A DNA stretch of 64,000 bases from Cladopsammia gracilis (taxonomy: Eukaryota > Cnidaria > Anthozoa > Scleractinia > Dendrophylliidae): positions 1 through 64,000 of the forward strand of contig JAJGOT010001134.1 in NCBI GenBank assembly GCA_022457155.1. The letters run 5' to 3'. Below the pieces are notes generated by a model, which was given only the letters and a program-made list of their open reading frames with translations, ran no database searches and was not told the DNA's origin. How positions within the stretch are numbered: the stretch's first letter is position 1; every line of letters starts with the position of its first letter. Below, one piece after another: positions 12,420 through 22,993 of this stretch. The position numbers and the translations under genes are program-made.

Positions 12420-13358
12420 TTGAAGCTCTTAAAGAGGTTAACAAGAATCCTCTCATCAAGTCAAGACAAAATTGAAGAAATTGAAGACAAACACGTCCTT
12501 ACACAAGTCCAATGCTGGATGACGAAAGAAATTCTCCGAGTTGGGGGAAGGCTGCAGAATGCTACAATCGATTATGAAGCGAAGCATCGGATAATTTTGC
12601 CTTATCGTCGTTATGTCACAAGTTTGATCATTCAGAAGCACCACAAAGAAGCAGGTCACCTTGGTCAAGACTACGTTTTGTCCAGCCTACGACAGTTTTA
12701 TTGGATCATCAAGGGGAGATCAGCCGTGAGTCGAATCGAGTGCTGTAGAAGATATGGGGCAGCTCGCGGAGAACAGTTAATGGCTAACTTGCCCAAAGAA
12801 ATATTGACGCCTGAAGCTCCACCATTGTATGTGAAACAAGGTCGATCCCAAGTGAAGCGTTTTGGCTGTGTGTTTACATGTTTGGCCACCAGAGCCACTC
12901 ATATCGAGATCGCGCATTCTCTTGAAACGGATGCCTTTGTCAACGCTTTGCGCAGATTTGTCAGTCTTAGAGGAAATCCAACAACGATTTACCAATTTCT
13001 GTGAGGGTGAAAAGGAGATCCGGACTGGAATTAAAGAGCCATCAACGAATTCTTACGTCAGAGAAACATTACCTGGATGTTTAACCCACCATCTGCCTTT
13101 CATATGGGTGGCGTTTGCGAACGCTTGATCAGGTCGATCCGAAAGATTCTAAAGGTGTCGCTAGGACAACAGCTTGTGGATGATGGGATGTTACGTACAG
13201 TGATGGCAGAGGTACAGAAAATCCTAAACAGCACACCTTTGACATCAATCAGAAGCGATCCAAAGAACCTAGAGCCGCTTATACCAGATCACCTGTTACT
13301 GCTTAGGGAAAATCCCAATCTGCCACCTGGGATCTTCATAAAGGAAGACTCGTATTAA
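12420..13358 (+). pseudogene. BEL/Pao integrase, broken
   Basis: The first frame (12420-13004) has the integrase zinc-binding H2C2 pattern ([10 protein letters not shown], then CC) and a core segment with [20 protein letters not shown] and [12 protein letters not shown]. The short stretch that should hold the first catalytic Asp, just before YVKQGRS, is deleted. The SDN-type segment around the second Asp is also lost at a frameshift near 12995. A later frame (13077-13358) keeps [18 protein letters not shown] with the Glu, then LNSTPLTSI and the KEDSY boundary. With both Asp residues gone, this copy cannot catalyse strand transfer. Confidence 0.8.
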
Positions 13359-13723
13359 TAACTTTGTTTATATGGCGCAAAATACATTTATATATGATCT
13401 AATGCGCTTTACATGATCATAAAAAAAATAGATTCTATTCTAACTAATATATACTATAAGTTATTGAATATTATAATAAATGACATTTCTTGTGTGAGTA
13501 TATAAATTATATCATTGGTAAGCTATTTTAAAAAGATACGTTTTCAGTAATTGTTTAAATTTATTTATAGATGATTCATCCCTTATATTCCGTGGAAGTG
13601 TGTTCCACAAGGAAGGAGCTGCTACCTCAAAAGCTCTGTCTCCAGAATTTCTTTTCGTTACATTATGTACAATTTCAAGGAGACGACCGTTGTTATTGGA
13701 ACGTAAATTACAACTAGACTGCT
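13357..13723. mobile_element. About 365-bp insertion nested in the BEL/Pao integrase
   Basis: The integrase reading breaks after EDSY and resumes at about 13725 with a C-terminal integrase segment, so the AT-rich block between is a secondary insertion. It starts with TTTATATGGCGC and GCGCTTTACA motifs, also seen near 29081-29125, and later has AGTGTGTTCCACAAGGAAGG. It looks like a non-autonomous retroposon of a common invertebrate type; the class is not established. Confidence 0.6.
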
Positions 13724-13737
13724 ATAATAAGCGACGT

Positions 13738-14055
13738 TAGCGTCAGGTTCAGTACACGTCTGATCTATTTTGGAAGCGCTGGCTGGCGGAATATCTTCCA
13801 ACTATTCAACAGCGACAGAAATGGTTCAGACCTCGACGTTGGTTTGCGGTTAATGATTTGGTCTTGGTCGAGGATGAAGGCGTTCGTCGAGGCAAATTGC
13901 CTTTAGCCAGAATTATTGAACTTCATCGCGGAAAGGATAGTTACGTGAGATCAGCGAAGATTCATACAAGCACCTCGACCCTCATTCAACCAATTATAAA
14001 ACTGTGCTTTCTAGAGCACGGTGTGCAGAAAGTCATCGCAGAAGAACAGGATTAG
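13738..14055 (+). pseudogene. BEL/Pao integrase C-terminal domain
   Basis: The frame resumes with [15 protein letters not shown], then the [16 protein letters not shown] segment, a [15 protein letters not shown] strand and a short tail ending at 14055. This matches the small SH3-like domain at the end of BEL/Pao integrases. A TAG lies just upstream in the same frame, so this exon-like piece is also broken at its junction. Confidence 0.75.
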
Positions 14056-15550
14056 TTCAAGGAACTTTCAAAGGATTAGCAAATTAGCCTGTCAGTAGCT
14101 CGTGTCTGCCGGGCTGTACTAGTTAATGAACCATTGCAATTTAATTGGTCCATTAGGGCCGGTATGTAGCCACGGTACTACGTCAGTTATTTTTCTTTCG
14201 TATAATGTAATTAGTTTAGTCATTAAGTATCCGTCATTTTTTGGTGCGCATTTCTTCATCCTTTGTTTAGCGTAGCGTCGTTTTCAGTGAATATTTTATT
14301 TTTTTAGTCAGTGAATCATTGTCGTGGAGGCCGCACAGATCTTCAAATCGCTAGAATAATCAAAGTTGTAATAGTGGTTATAAAGGTCGCACTGGAAAAT
14401 CTGTGTGGACTGCGTTTACAACATGTAAACGGCCGATGCAAAATCCTTTAAATCGCTAAAATTTGCCACTTTTAGCTGCAAGGTATATAGACAGACAATA
14501 CACAACATTTAACCCAGAGAAAATTATGGAGACATGTCATGGAGACATGTCATGTAGTTCTAACTTGTGAGTCTGTGGACGAAATCCTATGGTGTGACCA
14601 TTCAAATGAAACCTCTTTGGTAGTACTTTTGCATGGTACCATTTGTTTTTCAATATTTCACAAAATGAAATTTGGGAATTTTCTTGAACTTTGATGTTTG
14701 GCACTCTTCGGAGTGAAAGGGTTAAGGTGAAAATATATTTATTTTGAATTTATATGTAAATATTCATTGCAGTATTTTACGATAATATGAACCTTTCCAT
14801 ATTCCCATGCATTTCCTCTAAATTTAAAAATATGGTCACACAGTTTGTGTGGGTTCCCTGTGATGTCACTAATTACCAAACTCCTGACCCTTCCCAAACT
14901 GCCAGGCATTTGAGTTGCTAGTCAAATGCAACAGGGAGCCCAAGCTCAGATCTGTACACACAGAGCTGCCTCTTGTTGTAAGTAATTATTACTAACAGCA
15001 AGCTGTGAATTATCCCATGGCTGCATATATTTAACACGGTGATCATGACTTTTAAAATCACAATGACACCTCTATGTCTTGTAAGCAATAAATAATAACA
15101 AATTAAAAAACACGAGAATGCTTTTAAAGATTATGTTTCAGCCATCTTTAGTTTACTGAGAATATTGAAAATATGTGCTATATATATAGGCAAATGCAAG
15201 GTAACTACATCATATACATGTACTAAAATAAAGATAAAAGATAATATACATTGTAAAACTGTTACAAAGCGTCTGGTACTGTCTGATATTAATACTGTTA
15301 CACAATGTCTGGTACTCAACCTGGGTGTCAAATTGAATATTCGGTAATCAAACACAATCAAACTTCATCCAACAGCTGCTGAACACAATGTGCAGTTCAA
15401 GAAAACATCTATACTTCCCCCACGGAAGGTTTTTGGTTTAGCACCGGCCCAAGAAATTCCAGTTTAGTTTCATACTTTGCTTCTCAAATGTTGGCTTTTA
15501 AGACCCCCCGCCCCCTAGGAATTTCCAATGACCTTCCATGGGGTGCAGTT

Positions 15551-15844
15551 ATGTCCAGGATTGCAGATAATTAGATGTATGACAAATTTAATAAGCGTCA
15601 CAAAGTGTCCTCTTTCTCTTCTACTCAACTTCAACATCACTTGTTTTCAAAAATTCAGACAATAAACATCATGAAGTGTCCCCTAAATTCTGCTCTTTAA
15701 GTAAAGATAAACAGGTGCGTTTACCCTAACCTAAAATGCTTACCTTACATTTCAAAAAAGTTTGTTAACACTTAGACTTAATGGGACACTTCGTGTTGGA
15801 TATCAAAATTTGTCATACATCTAATTATCTGCAATCCTGGACAT
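15551..15844. mobile_element. MITE, 294 bp, 39-bp TIRs
   Basis: The first 39 bp (15551-15589, starting ATGTCCAGGATTGCAG) recur as a perfect inverted copy at 15806-15844. The element sits inside a diffuse repeat (AGGAATTTCCAAT ... TTTTCTGGAA) that also occurs at about 57230-57285 without the insertion. Confidence 0.85.
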
Positions 15845-16773
15845 AAGTGATGGGGTGGGTATGGATTTTTTCTGGAACTACACAATCAAACAAAGTCAAA
15901 CTCACCAAAAAATTTGGCCAATGAAACACAATCAAACATTCGATTTCCAAACTAATATTATTGTTTACCTGATGTTTCAACCATCTCACCACAGACAATT
16001 TTTGCATAACTAATTGCATAACAGTAATTTGAGCTTTGATCAAGCTGGAAATTATAGCAAGCAGTACATGTACTTCAATATGCATAGTTGTGACATTTAG
16101 TTAAACCTGAGTTAAATGTAGTTTTGTTACAAACAGCTTTGAATGGATATAAAATATACATTATTCTCACTAATATTTGTGGCAATGCATTTTGGTGAGG
16201 AATAAATGACATACACTTTTTAAGTCATCAATGAAAGGTTGATGTACAATTGTACTTTTCCCAACGTAAGGGATTTGATCCATATTTGGCTGGAGGAAAT
16301 ATATCCCTCCTCACCCAGGTACAACTACATCTTAACATTGGTAAGTGCATAATTGCTAGAATAGAAGAATAGAACCTTTCATTGCAAAAGTCCACACGAT
16401 GCATAGATGAAATGCACTAGTTCTGTTTTTTCTGGATCTCTAATGTAAACAATTTTTAAATTTCAAGCATTAAAATGTTTGAATGAGATTTCACTGGAAA
16501 TTTAAAAAAAAAGACCTGAATGCATGGTTGACAGAGACAGCAAATGAGCTAATTTAATTATTGGCCAATATTATTTTTGGCTAACCAAATCAGCCTTTCT
16601 CAGAGCCAGGGGGGCAGTTTGCAGCTATTACAAGGTCTTCTCTGCATGGCTGAGAAAACAATAGAACAAAAAACAAAACAATAGGCCCTAGCGTGATATC
16701 CAGGTCCAATGAAATTAGAGGTTCTAAAGAACTGCGTGGTATCTGAGAGCCAGGGCTATACCAAAGGAAACTA

Positions 16774-17026
16774 CAATAGGCGACAAAAATAGTTGACACA
16801 CTCTATAACAAAAACAGTTTTTGTGACATATTTATCACTTTATCTTTCCTTTTACTACACTCTGCGGCATTAACCCCCGTCCCCCCATCCAATGTTGTAG
16901 GATTGTAGCGACAGACCTGACGAAACGATACACAACATTGTCTGGGGGGGTGGGGCTGAAATGCCTCTCGTCCCAAACAAAATGGGGTTCAAAATGACAA
17001 TGTGTCAACAATATTGTCGCCTATTG
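16774..17026. repeat. Palindromic module, second family, left copy (253 bp)
   Basis: The outer arms are CAATAGGCGACAAAAATAGT and its near-complement at the right end, each including GTTGACACA. The inner arms are CAATGTTG near 16890 and CAACATTG near 16935, bordered by C-rich and G-rich runs. The plan matches the modules at 773-6078 although the termini differ. Left flank TA; right flank TCTGAAG. Confidence 0.8.
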
Positions 17027-17335
17027 TCTGAAGTAAGAAATGTGCTATTTCTTCCCAAAAGTGCGAGGAAATTAATTGGTTATTACAAATATTAATCTGC
17101 ACTGTCCGATGTTTTGATTCATGCGAACGGCGTTAATAGCTGATTAATTACATTCTAATTGCAGCCGTTTATCGAATTTTATGGTGATGTTATAATAGTC
17201 TTAAGCACGTGAATAAAGCGAGGCAAAATGGTCTTCGCTGGTAAAATTGACGAAGAAACTCGTGCCTTTGGGTGCATTGCACGAAAATACAAAGGGTTAA
17301 GACTGAAGTAAATGATCGACGAATGATACATTTGA

Positions 17336-17570
17336 AGGTCTTCAGAAAATCAGATTTTTAAAAGTCTGAAAAAGGGCCAATGTAACAAAGTCCACCACAA
17401 GAATGAGCGACCAGGCCGGCCAAGAAAGTTGAGTCCCCATGTAGAGCGGCCATTCCTTCGACAGATTTTCTCTTTAAGGAAAGAAGAGGGGAATTTTACC
17501 GTAAAGCGAACAATGGAAGAGGCCGCCTTAAAAATTTACCAAAGTTTCTTGCAGACTGAGTACAACGCTG
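17336..17570 (+). pseudogene. Tc1/mariner transposase N-terminal remnant
   Basis: One plus-strand frame reads a helix-turn-helix segment: IFKSLKKGQCNKVHHKNERP, immediately followed by GRPRKLSPHVER and then EEGNFTVKRTMEEAALK. The GRPRKLS hinge and the VKRTMEEAAL helix are characteristic of Tc1-type DNA-binding domains. Only about 75 residues are legible. The catalytic DDE region is not seen, and stops follow. It may have nothing to do with the modules that flank it. Confidence 0.65.
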
Positions 17571-17765
17571 TAACACAGCGTGACACGCGCGCGTGACATA
17601 TCAAATTACTGTCACTTGATGTGGCATTTACAACAAATTCTTATTCATTTCTCGCAAAATTCATGTATCAAACCCGAATTTAGAACATGAAACATGTTCA
17701 ATCTTTCATTCTGTTATAAAATCAGCCTTTAAAAGGGGAAATATGTGTCTATCTTTTGAAATTCC

Positions 17766-17886
17766 ACGCTTTACCACAATTAACCACGATTTACCATGGT
17801 AAACAATAGAACATTACTAAAGCAGTTTTTTATTTCAACATGGTAAAGCGTGGTAAAGCGTGGTAAATTGTGGTAAATCGTGGTTA
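17766..17886. repeat. Inverted cluster of GTGGTAAA-type repeats
   Basis: The right part (17839-17886) holds about five tandem GTGGTAAA(G/T)CG units. The left part (17766-17804) holds the complementary CGC/CGATTTACCAC units, with a TACCATGGTA palindrome. The two arms could pair. Confidence 0.7.
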
Positions 17887-18397
17887 TTCGAGACATCTTC
17901 TTTACTGCTTTCTTGTTTAAGGAAATTTTGCACAAGAAGACATTTATTTTGCTGTTATTGCGAAAGTTCAACATGAAGCCGAAAGACCTTCAAAAGAACC
18001 GTCATCATTTCAGTTTCCCTTCCGTAATAAACACAATGGTGTTCTTGCCACTTGCAAAAAGAGAAGGAATTCGCAAGTCCATGTTATCTTTTATCTTGTT
18101 TGAAAAATGCTAATAAATTCAGTTACATGCAACTGGCAACTAAGCAACACATCTGCTACGCATATACCATATAGTCACGTATCTGTTTCTCGCTTTGACA
18201 TTAGTGAGGCTCTTGACGCATTTGCGTGTTTTACTTATAACACAGCGAATTTCATTTCTACAAATAATCGTCAAATTTGGTCATCTATGAAAGTCTGTTG
18301 TGTGATATAGCAGAAAGTCCCCAAAATAATAATTTAAGCAAGAGACAGCGCCCTTGCCTTACCATGAATGTCTAAATAACAATGTTTGTATATCGGA

Positions 18398-18676
18398 CAA
18401 TAGGCGACAAAAATAGTTGACACACACTATAACAAAAACAGTTTTCGTGACATATTTATCACTGTATCTTTCCTTTTACTACACTCTGCGGCATTAACCC
18501 CCGTCCCCCCATCCAATGTTGTAGGATTGTAGCGACAGACCTGACGAAACGATACACAACATTGTCTGGGGGGGTGGGGGTGGAGAATTAGGGGGGTGGG
18601 CTGAAATGCCTCTCGTCCCGAACAAAATGGGGTTCAAAATGACAATGTGTCAACAATAAATTATTGTCGCCTATTG
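18398..18676. repeat. Palindromic module, second family, right copy (279 bp)
   Basis: Nearly the same sequence and same orientation as 16774-17026. It is longer because of about 21 extra bases in the G-rich tract and a small AT insertion near the right arm. Left flank TCGGA; right flank GTCTG. Confidence 0.8.
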
Positions 18677-19273
18677 GTCTGTACTGTACTGTCTGTACTA
18701 TTTTTCTTCAGTATATTAAGCCCTGACCCTGAGGGAGGCTAATTTGGTTGGCTGAGGTATTGGCCATTAAATAAATCAGCCCATTTTATTTCATATAATT
18801 GTCACAATGTACAGATGGATGGGGGAGGGGGGTGGGGCAGAGTCGTATTGGGACATTGGTGTGCAATCTTAGAACTTCAAGGTGAAATCTAGCCTTACCA
18901 GCAGTTAAAACAGATTACCACCGGAAAAGCTTTGCTTACACTGGGGTGAAAGTTTGGAATGTGTCACCAGATGATATGAAATGTAAAATTCTATGGAAGC
19001 TTTTAAGAACAAAATTAATTAGAATCTTTCAATCTTACTATGGACTTTTTAACACTTTTTTTTTGAAATGATCATTTCCATTTTGTTCATAGATATTTAA
19101 TACATTGATACAAATTATTCTAAACATTCATTTCTATATATTTAAAAAACTTTGCTGTTATATTATAGCTTACAGCTTTTGGGTAGAACAAAAGTGCAAT
19201 GTATTGTAATTTTTTATCAAAGTTTCTGTGGTTAAATGAAGCTTTCTATTTATTTCTATCTATCCAGATATGA

Positions 19274-19400
19274 TGCAGGTCCAAATGTGGGTCTACATGT
19301 AGATGGGGGTCCAGATGGGGGTCTACATGCAGACGGGGGCCTACATGTAGATGGGGGTCCAGATGCAGGTCCAGATGGGGTCCAGGTGGGGATCCAAAAT
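19274..19400. repeat. Minisatellite of GGGTCCAGATG / GGGTCTACATG units
   Basis: Degenerate short units, GATGGGGGTCCAGATGGGGG and GTCTACATGTAGATGG, repeat for about 130 bp. The same repeat occupies the equivalent intron position in copy B (about 37968-38060), so it predates the duplication. Long frames across it on both strands are repeat artefacts. Confidence 0.75.
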
Positions 19401-19614
19401 GGGTCCAAAAAGGGGAATCCCGAAAGGGGGGGTTCCACATTTTGTACTGATGACCCACCTCCCCAGAGTAAAGTCTGGTACCACAAAGAACAAAGATTAT
19501 GATTAAAAAAAGGTGTTAAAATGTTGAAAGCATAGATTTTCAATATTCTCAATAAACTGAATATAATGAATATAATATAATGTATCACATAAAATATGCC
19601 GAAACATGTCTTTG

Positions 19615-19671
19615 TAGCTTACTGCCTAAAGGGGCGTAAGCTACTAATGCTATCCGTTTTAGTGAGTGAGT

Positions 19672-19712
<41 letters not shown>

Positions 19713-20710
19713 GCCGATTTTGACCCGATATTCCCCGATCTTAACTCCTTTTTTGTTTTGGAATCTGGTCGGTTGTTTGTTGAGGATAGCTTCGAATGGC
19801 CCGAATTGAATGCTCACTCCGAGAAGACTATCAGATTTCTAACAAATATGGCCGCCCGTTAACTCCATGCTTCCATTTTGTAAACGTTCATTTTGCATAA
19901 CCGGAATGAAAGCATGCCTTTTAAGACTTCAAAATGGAAAGATAAAGTCCTTTAGAAGATTGTTATGCCTTTGTAGTGGTGGTTTGAGAGCTGAAATTGA
20001 TGAAATTTGTCACAAGTGAGGACTAAGAATACTAAGAATTATCAAGCATTCCTGGAAAACTATGGTAAAGAAAGTCACAATTTTTAATGTCCATTTACTT
20101 TGTAAGAAACATTTCATAGACTGTTTTTTTGTCTTATTAGTGGCTTTTGACAAATATTTAGAAAACTTGACCACTTTGTAATCGGTCAAGGGAGAAATTC
20201 GCCAGATGCTGAACAAATTTGCATGGCCGACAGTTTCCTTGATGCGATAATTTGACATGTTTTGCTCTTGAGACTAAACTATTAAAGTAGATATTTGAAT
20301 AAAACTTTTAACTGAGAGAATTTGTTTCCTGTGTTTGTTATTTTAAGACAGCAGTTATTAAAGGAACTAGAAAAAATTTCACTTCGATTTAGTCTTGAAA
20401 TCACGGTGGGGGGGGGGGGGGGGGATTCATGATGCATCACGCAATATTTTTAAAACGTTTCACCAATTTATAGCACTCATCAACATGTAGTTTTGAAAAT
20501 TATAAAAACAGAATCTCCTGAATGCGAGTACATGTATTTTTTTTTCATTACCTGTAAATTTAGGGCTTCCAAAAATTTATTGGAAATCTGGGCAGGAGAG
20601 GGGGGTCTTTGGGCTTGGAAATCCAGGCAGCAGGGGGGGAGGGGAAGGGGGGGCTAGCGGGCCACGAAATCCTACGATAATCTATTAGTAATAACAGGCG
20701 CAGTAAGCTA
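19615..20710. mobile_element. TIR element of about 1.1 kb in TRIM block A
   Basis: The region between TGCCGAAACATG and CAATGACACCTG is absent from copy B at the matching point (about 38215-38230). Its ends are inverted, TAGCTTACTGCCT on the left and AGGCGCAGTAAGCTA on the right. It includes a GAGT microsatellite, a 17-bp G run near 20408, and a 62-codon plus-strand frame at 19674-19862 without a recognised domain. Confidence 0.6.
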
Positions 20711-20772
20711 CATGCAGACTGCTATTTTTTAAGTATGCTACAATGACACCTGTATTCCAATTTTCAACTTAC

Positions 20773-20965
20773 TTTTGTATCCTGCCTGCAGTCAGGGCAA
20801 GTTACAACATGATCAGATCCTTGTTTCTTCACCAGTTTCACCAGGCATTGTTTACAGTAAGTGTGCAGACATGGTAGAACCTTTGGTTCCTTAAACTGTT
20901 CCATACAGATAGCACAAGTTAGTCGATCATTAACCTCTTCAGGTGTAGCACAGGCCATTGTCAGT
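20773..20965 (-). CDS. TRIM copy A, RING exon
   Basis: This exon encodes 62 residues from ATG at 20958 to a phase-0 splice donor (AAAA|GTAAGT) at 20773. The acceptor is TTTTTAG just upstream of 20965. It is a C3HC4 RING finger with all ligands present: Cys15, Cys18, Cys30, His32, Cys35, Cys38, Cys54 and Cys57. RING fingers of this kind recruit E2-ubiquitin and make the protein an E3 ligase. In copies B and C the exon joins a large exon; none is present here. If the intron is not spliced, the frame adds Val-Ser and stops, giving a 64-residue RING-only peptide. The intact zinc ligands are notable for a truncated locus. It could be a pseudogene, a RING-only gene, or could splice to something outside my recognition. 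Confidence 0.75.
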
Positions 20966-21050
20966 CTAAAAAGTAAATCACAAATCAAAAAAGATACCAA
21001 TTCTACATTTTTGACTTCTAAAAGGTAATCTGAATGGGCCTTTATTGCCA

Positions 21051-22705
21051 AGTAGCACACTAATCTTTGGTGTGTCTGTGGTTCCTTGGGTTCCCTGCGC
21101 TTTATGTTGTGCAGCAGTCTCAATTTTTGTTTGTCACGATGATTTTGAGCAAGCGTACGTCCAGCGGTGTCATCATAACTTAGATGCGCCTGGCTCTGAA
21201 TGCGTCTTTTGCCGTCCATCGCACGTGCTCGCTTCTATTCTTCGATTTCAAAGTAAGTGTTTCTATTTGCAAAATTAATTAATGTATCATGCTAAATTCA
21301 AACTTATTTGTTGCTGGAAGCATTCATCAAGGTCACGAACAATTTAGTGACACTTCACGGGGAAGGCAATGTTCTTTTATGAGTTTTTCAGCGTTGTTAC
21401 GTGCTCAGAGTTTGCCGATTGAACAATGGATCACAAAGAGCATTCATCAAGGTCACAAATGATTTAGTGACATTTCACGCAACCTGCGATCAGGCTTTTT
21501 TTTCGGAGGGAAAGTCGGGGGAGAGCGGGGAGGAAGAAAAGAGGGGAGGGGGAAAAAAACGCCTGATACATTTATTTAACGACCCCCTTGCCGCCCCCAA
21601 ATTATGAAATCTGTCAACTGTAAAAATGTAGCCAATCAGATTTAACCGGATATCACGTTGCTTGTTGTTTACAGTTGGCGCGTGGCAGGCTTTGTGATTT
21701 GCTGCTTTCGTATAATTTCTCAGTGCTAGTGAAAATGTTTGGTTTTCCGATCAGTAAAAAGTGGCAAGTTGAGATGTTGCTAACGAAATCATTGGACAAG
21801 CACAGCTACTTTTGCAAAACCATTTTAACCGAAGGTGCACTATGGAAAGAGCTGGGGAACAGCCAAAAGAATTATTTCATCAAATTTGATCAAGATCGGC
21901 GGAATAATAAACATTAACATTCATTCTACCTGATTCTACAGCAGCAAGCTCACGAAATTGTCAGAGAATTTCTTCGTCAAACTGAAGACCGTTTGAGCTC
22001 GCATGGATAAGCAACTGACATTACAACAAAACGGCTCCACAATAATTCGCCTAGCAGATAGAATCCAAGTTCATAAGAAACAGAATATTTTAGGCAAAAG
22101 AAAACACTCTTTAAATTATTTAAGTTCTACCAGGCTGGTCAGAACGAGAGCGTCTTCTCGCAAACAAATAATTTGTCTAATACATTCTTTCTGCTTGTCC
22201 TTCAAGGACTTGCGAATAAAATCTTGAAGGGACAAATTCGAAGCCGATGATAATTCACTTTCAACATTCAACGAGACGGCCGCAATGATAAACTGGTGTT
22301 TTGGGCACATGCATGCTTCAGACCGAAAGTCACAATTCTAACCCAGGTAACCAATCAGAATTCAGCTCATCGATTCTTTTGTTTTACGACCAATCAGAAA
22401 AAAGTCCAGATTCTGGCTTTTTTACATGTGATATGACAAAGAAATGTATCATGCCCTCTTCCTGTAAGAGACATTAGGGATAATATAATAGGGAGACTGG
22501 GCATGACCTCAGGCTACATTTCACGGGGAAGGCAATGTTCTTTTATGAGTTTTTCAGCGTTGTTTCCGTGCTCAGCTCATAATGGCATGTAATTCGAAAA
22601 TGATGGTATGGTAATTGACCCAATAAATAAATTTATGAAATTATCAAAATCTGTATGTTTCCGTTATGTTTTACTGCCCAGCATCTGCTCGCAGCATTAT
22701 CATTA
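21051..22705. repeat. Insertions in intron 1 of TRIM copy A
   Basis: Intron 1 is about 2.0 kb in copy A but only about 0.43-0.45 kb in B and C. The extra DNA falls between GGGCCTTTATT (A, 21045) and the shared GGCATTCTTGATTTAAG region. It includes a duplicated segment of about 90 bp (21320-21408, and again in two pieces at 21439-21478 and 22516-22575). The second copy is split by the element at 21479-22515. Confidence 0.7.
21479..22515. mobile_element. Element of 1037 bp with 9-bp target duplication
   Basis: ACATTTCAC lies directly on both sides (21470-21478 and 22516-22524), and removing the insert restores the sequence of the neighbouring intact duplicate. The ends are only weakly inverted (CCTGCGATCAGGC and the complement of CATGACCTCAGGCT) and resemble the CCTGCGAGCAGG ends of the element at 29466. 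Internal frames show no transposase. Confidence 0.65.
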
Positions 22706-22993
22706 CACACGGAAATTTTGCAAAATCAAGCTATCATTTACACTTCTGATAAACCCTTATTTTGATATGCGTCCATATGAACAGGCATTCTTGATTTAAG
22801 TTAGCTAAAACGATATTAAAGTACCACACAGACGAGTTATTTAAGCTTACTGGTAGAAGATCGAGCACTCGGAGATCGTGTGGTTGGTGGTAATTTGCTG
22901 AGATAATCTTTAACCATTTTAGTTTACTGCAGCGTTTACTGTTAATGGCTACAGTAAAGAGCTATATGGTATTCAGGTAGAAAATGAACTTAC

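Larger units (their letters stand above)
11381..14337 (+). mobile_element. Degraded BEL/Pao LTR retrotransposon inside TRIM block A
   Basis: This block is absent from the aligned introns of copies B and C. It carries the 3' half of a BEL/Pao pol gene in order: end of reverse transcriptase, RNase H-like region, integrase zinc finger, integrase core, and C-terminal integrase domain. The 5' half (gag, protease, most of RT) is missing. A 3' LTR may begin near 14164 (TGTAGCCACGG) after the purine/GGCC-rich stretch following the last stop, but no matching 5' LTR is in the window, so the LTR is unproved. Several frameshifts, deletions and one nested insertion show it is dead. Confidence 0.8.
17027..18397. 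mobile_element. Core between two direct palindromic modules (1371 bp)
   Basis: The core begins TCTGAAG and ends ATCGGA, resembling the TCTGAA...TCAGA ends of the array cores at 1036-5815, although the interiors differ. It contains a Tc1-like transposase remnant (about 17336-17570), a GC-rich ACACGCGCGCGTGAC palindrome near 17582, and an inverted cluster of GGTAAA repeats (17766-17886). The same orientation of the flanking modules makes the whole of 16774-18676 look like one composite unit. Confidence 0.6.
8832..20772 (-). other. TRIM copy A: long intron block, downstream exon missing
   Basis: The sequence from about 8832 aligns by eye with the intron just upstream of the large exon in copy B (from about 32217) and copy C (from about 51832). 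It shares TTATTGACTCTTAAT and the following GTGTGATGT stretch with B. The alignment continues, interrupted by insertions, to the RING exon. Similarity stops about 40 bp before the splice acceptor of the large exon would be reached, so B-box, coiled-coil and filamin coding is absent. The block is about twice as long as in B because it carries a BEL/Pao remnant, a palindromic-module composite, a 1.1-kb TIR element and several MITEs. Confidence 0.7.

Noticed and set aside
16774..18676. TA target duplication around the second composite
   Set aside because: TA is present on the left only; the right flank reads GTCTG, so no duplication can be claimed.
19236..19588. Gly/Asp- and Pro/His-rich frames
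   Set aside because: They follow the GGGTCCAGATG minisatellite on both strands; copy B has a different length and frame.
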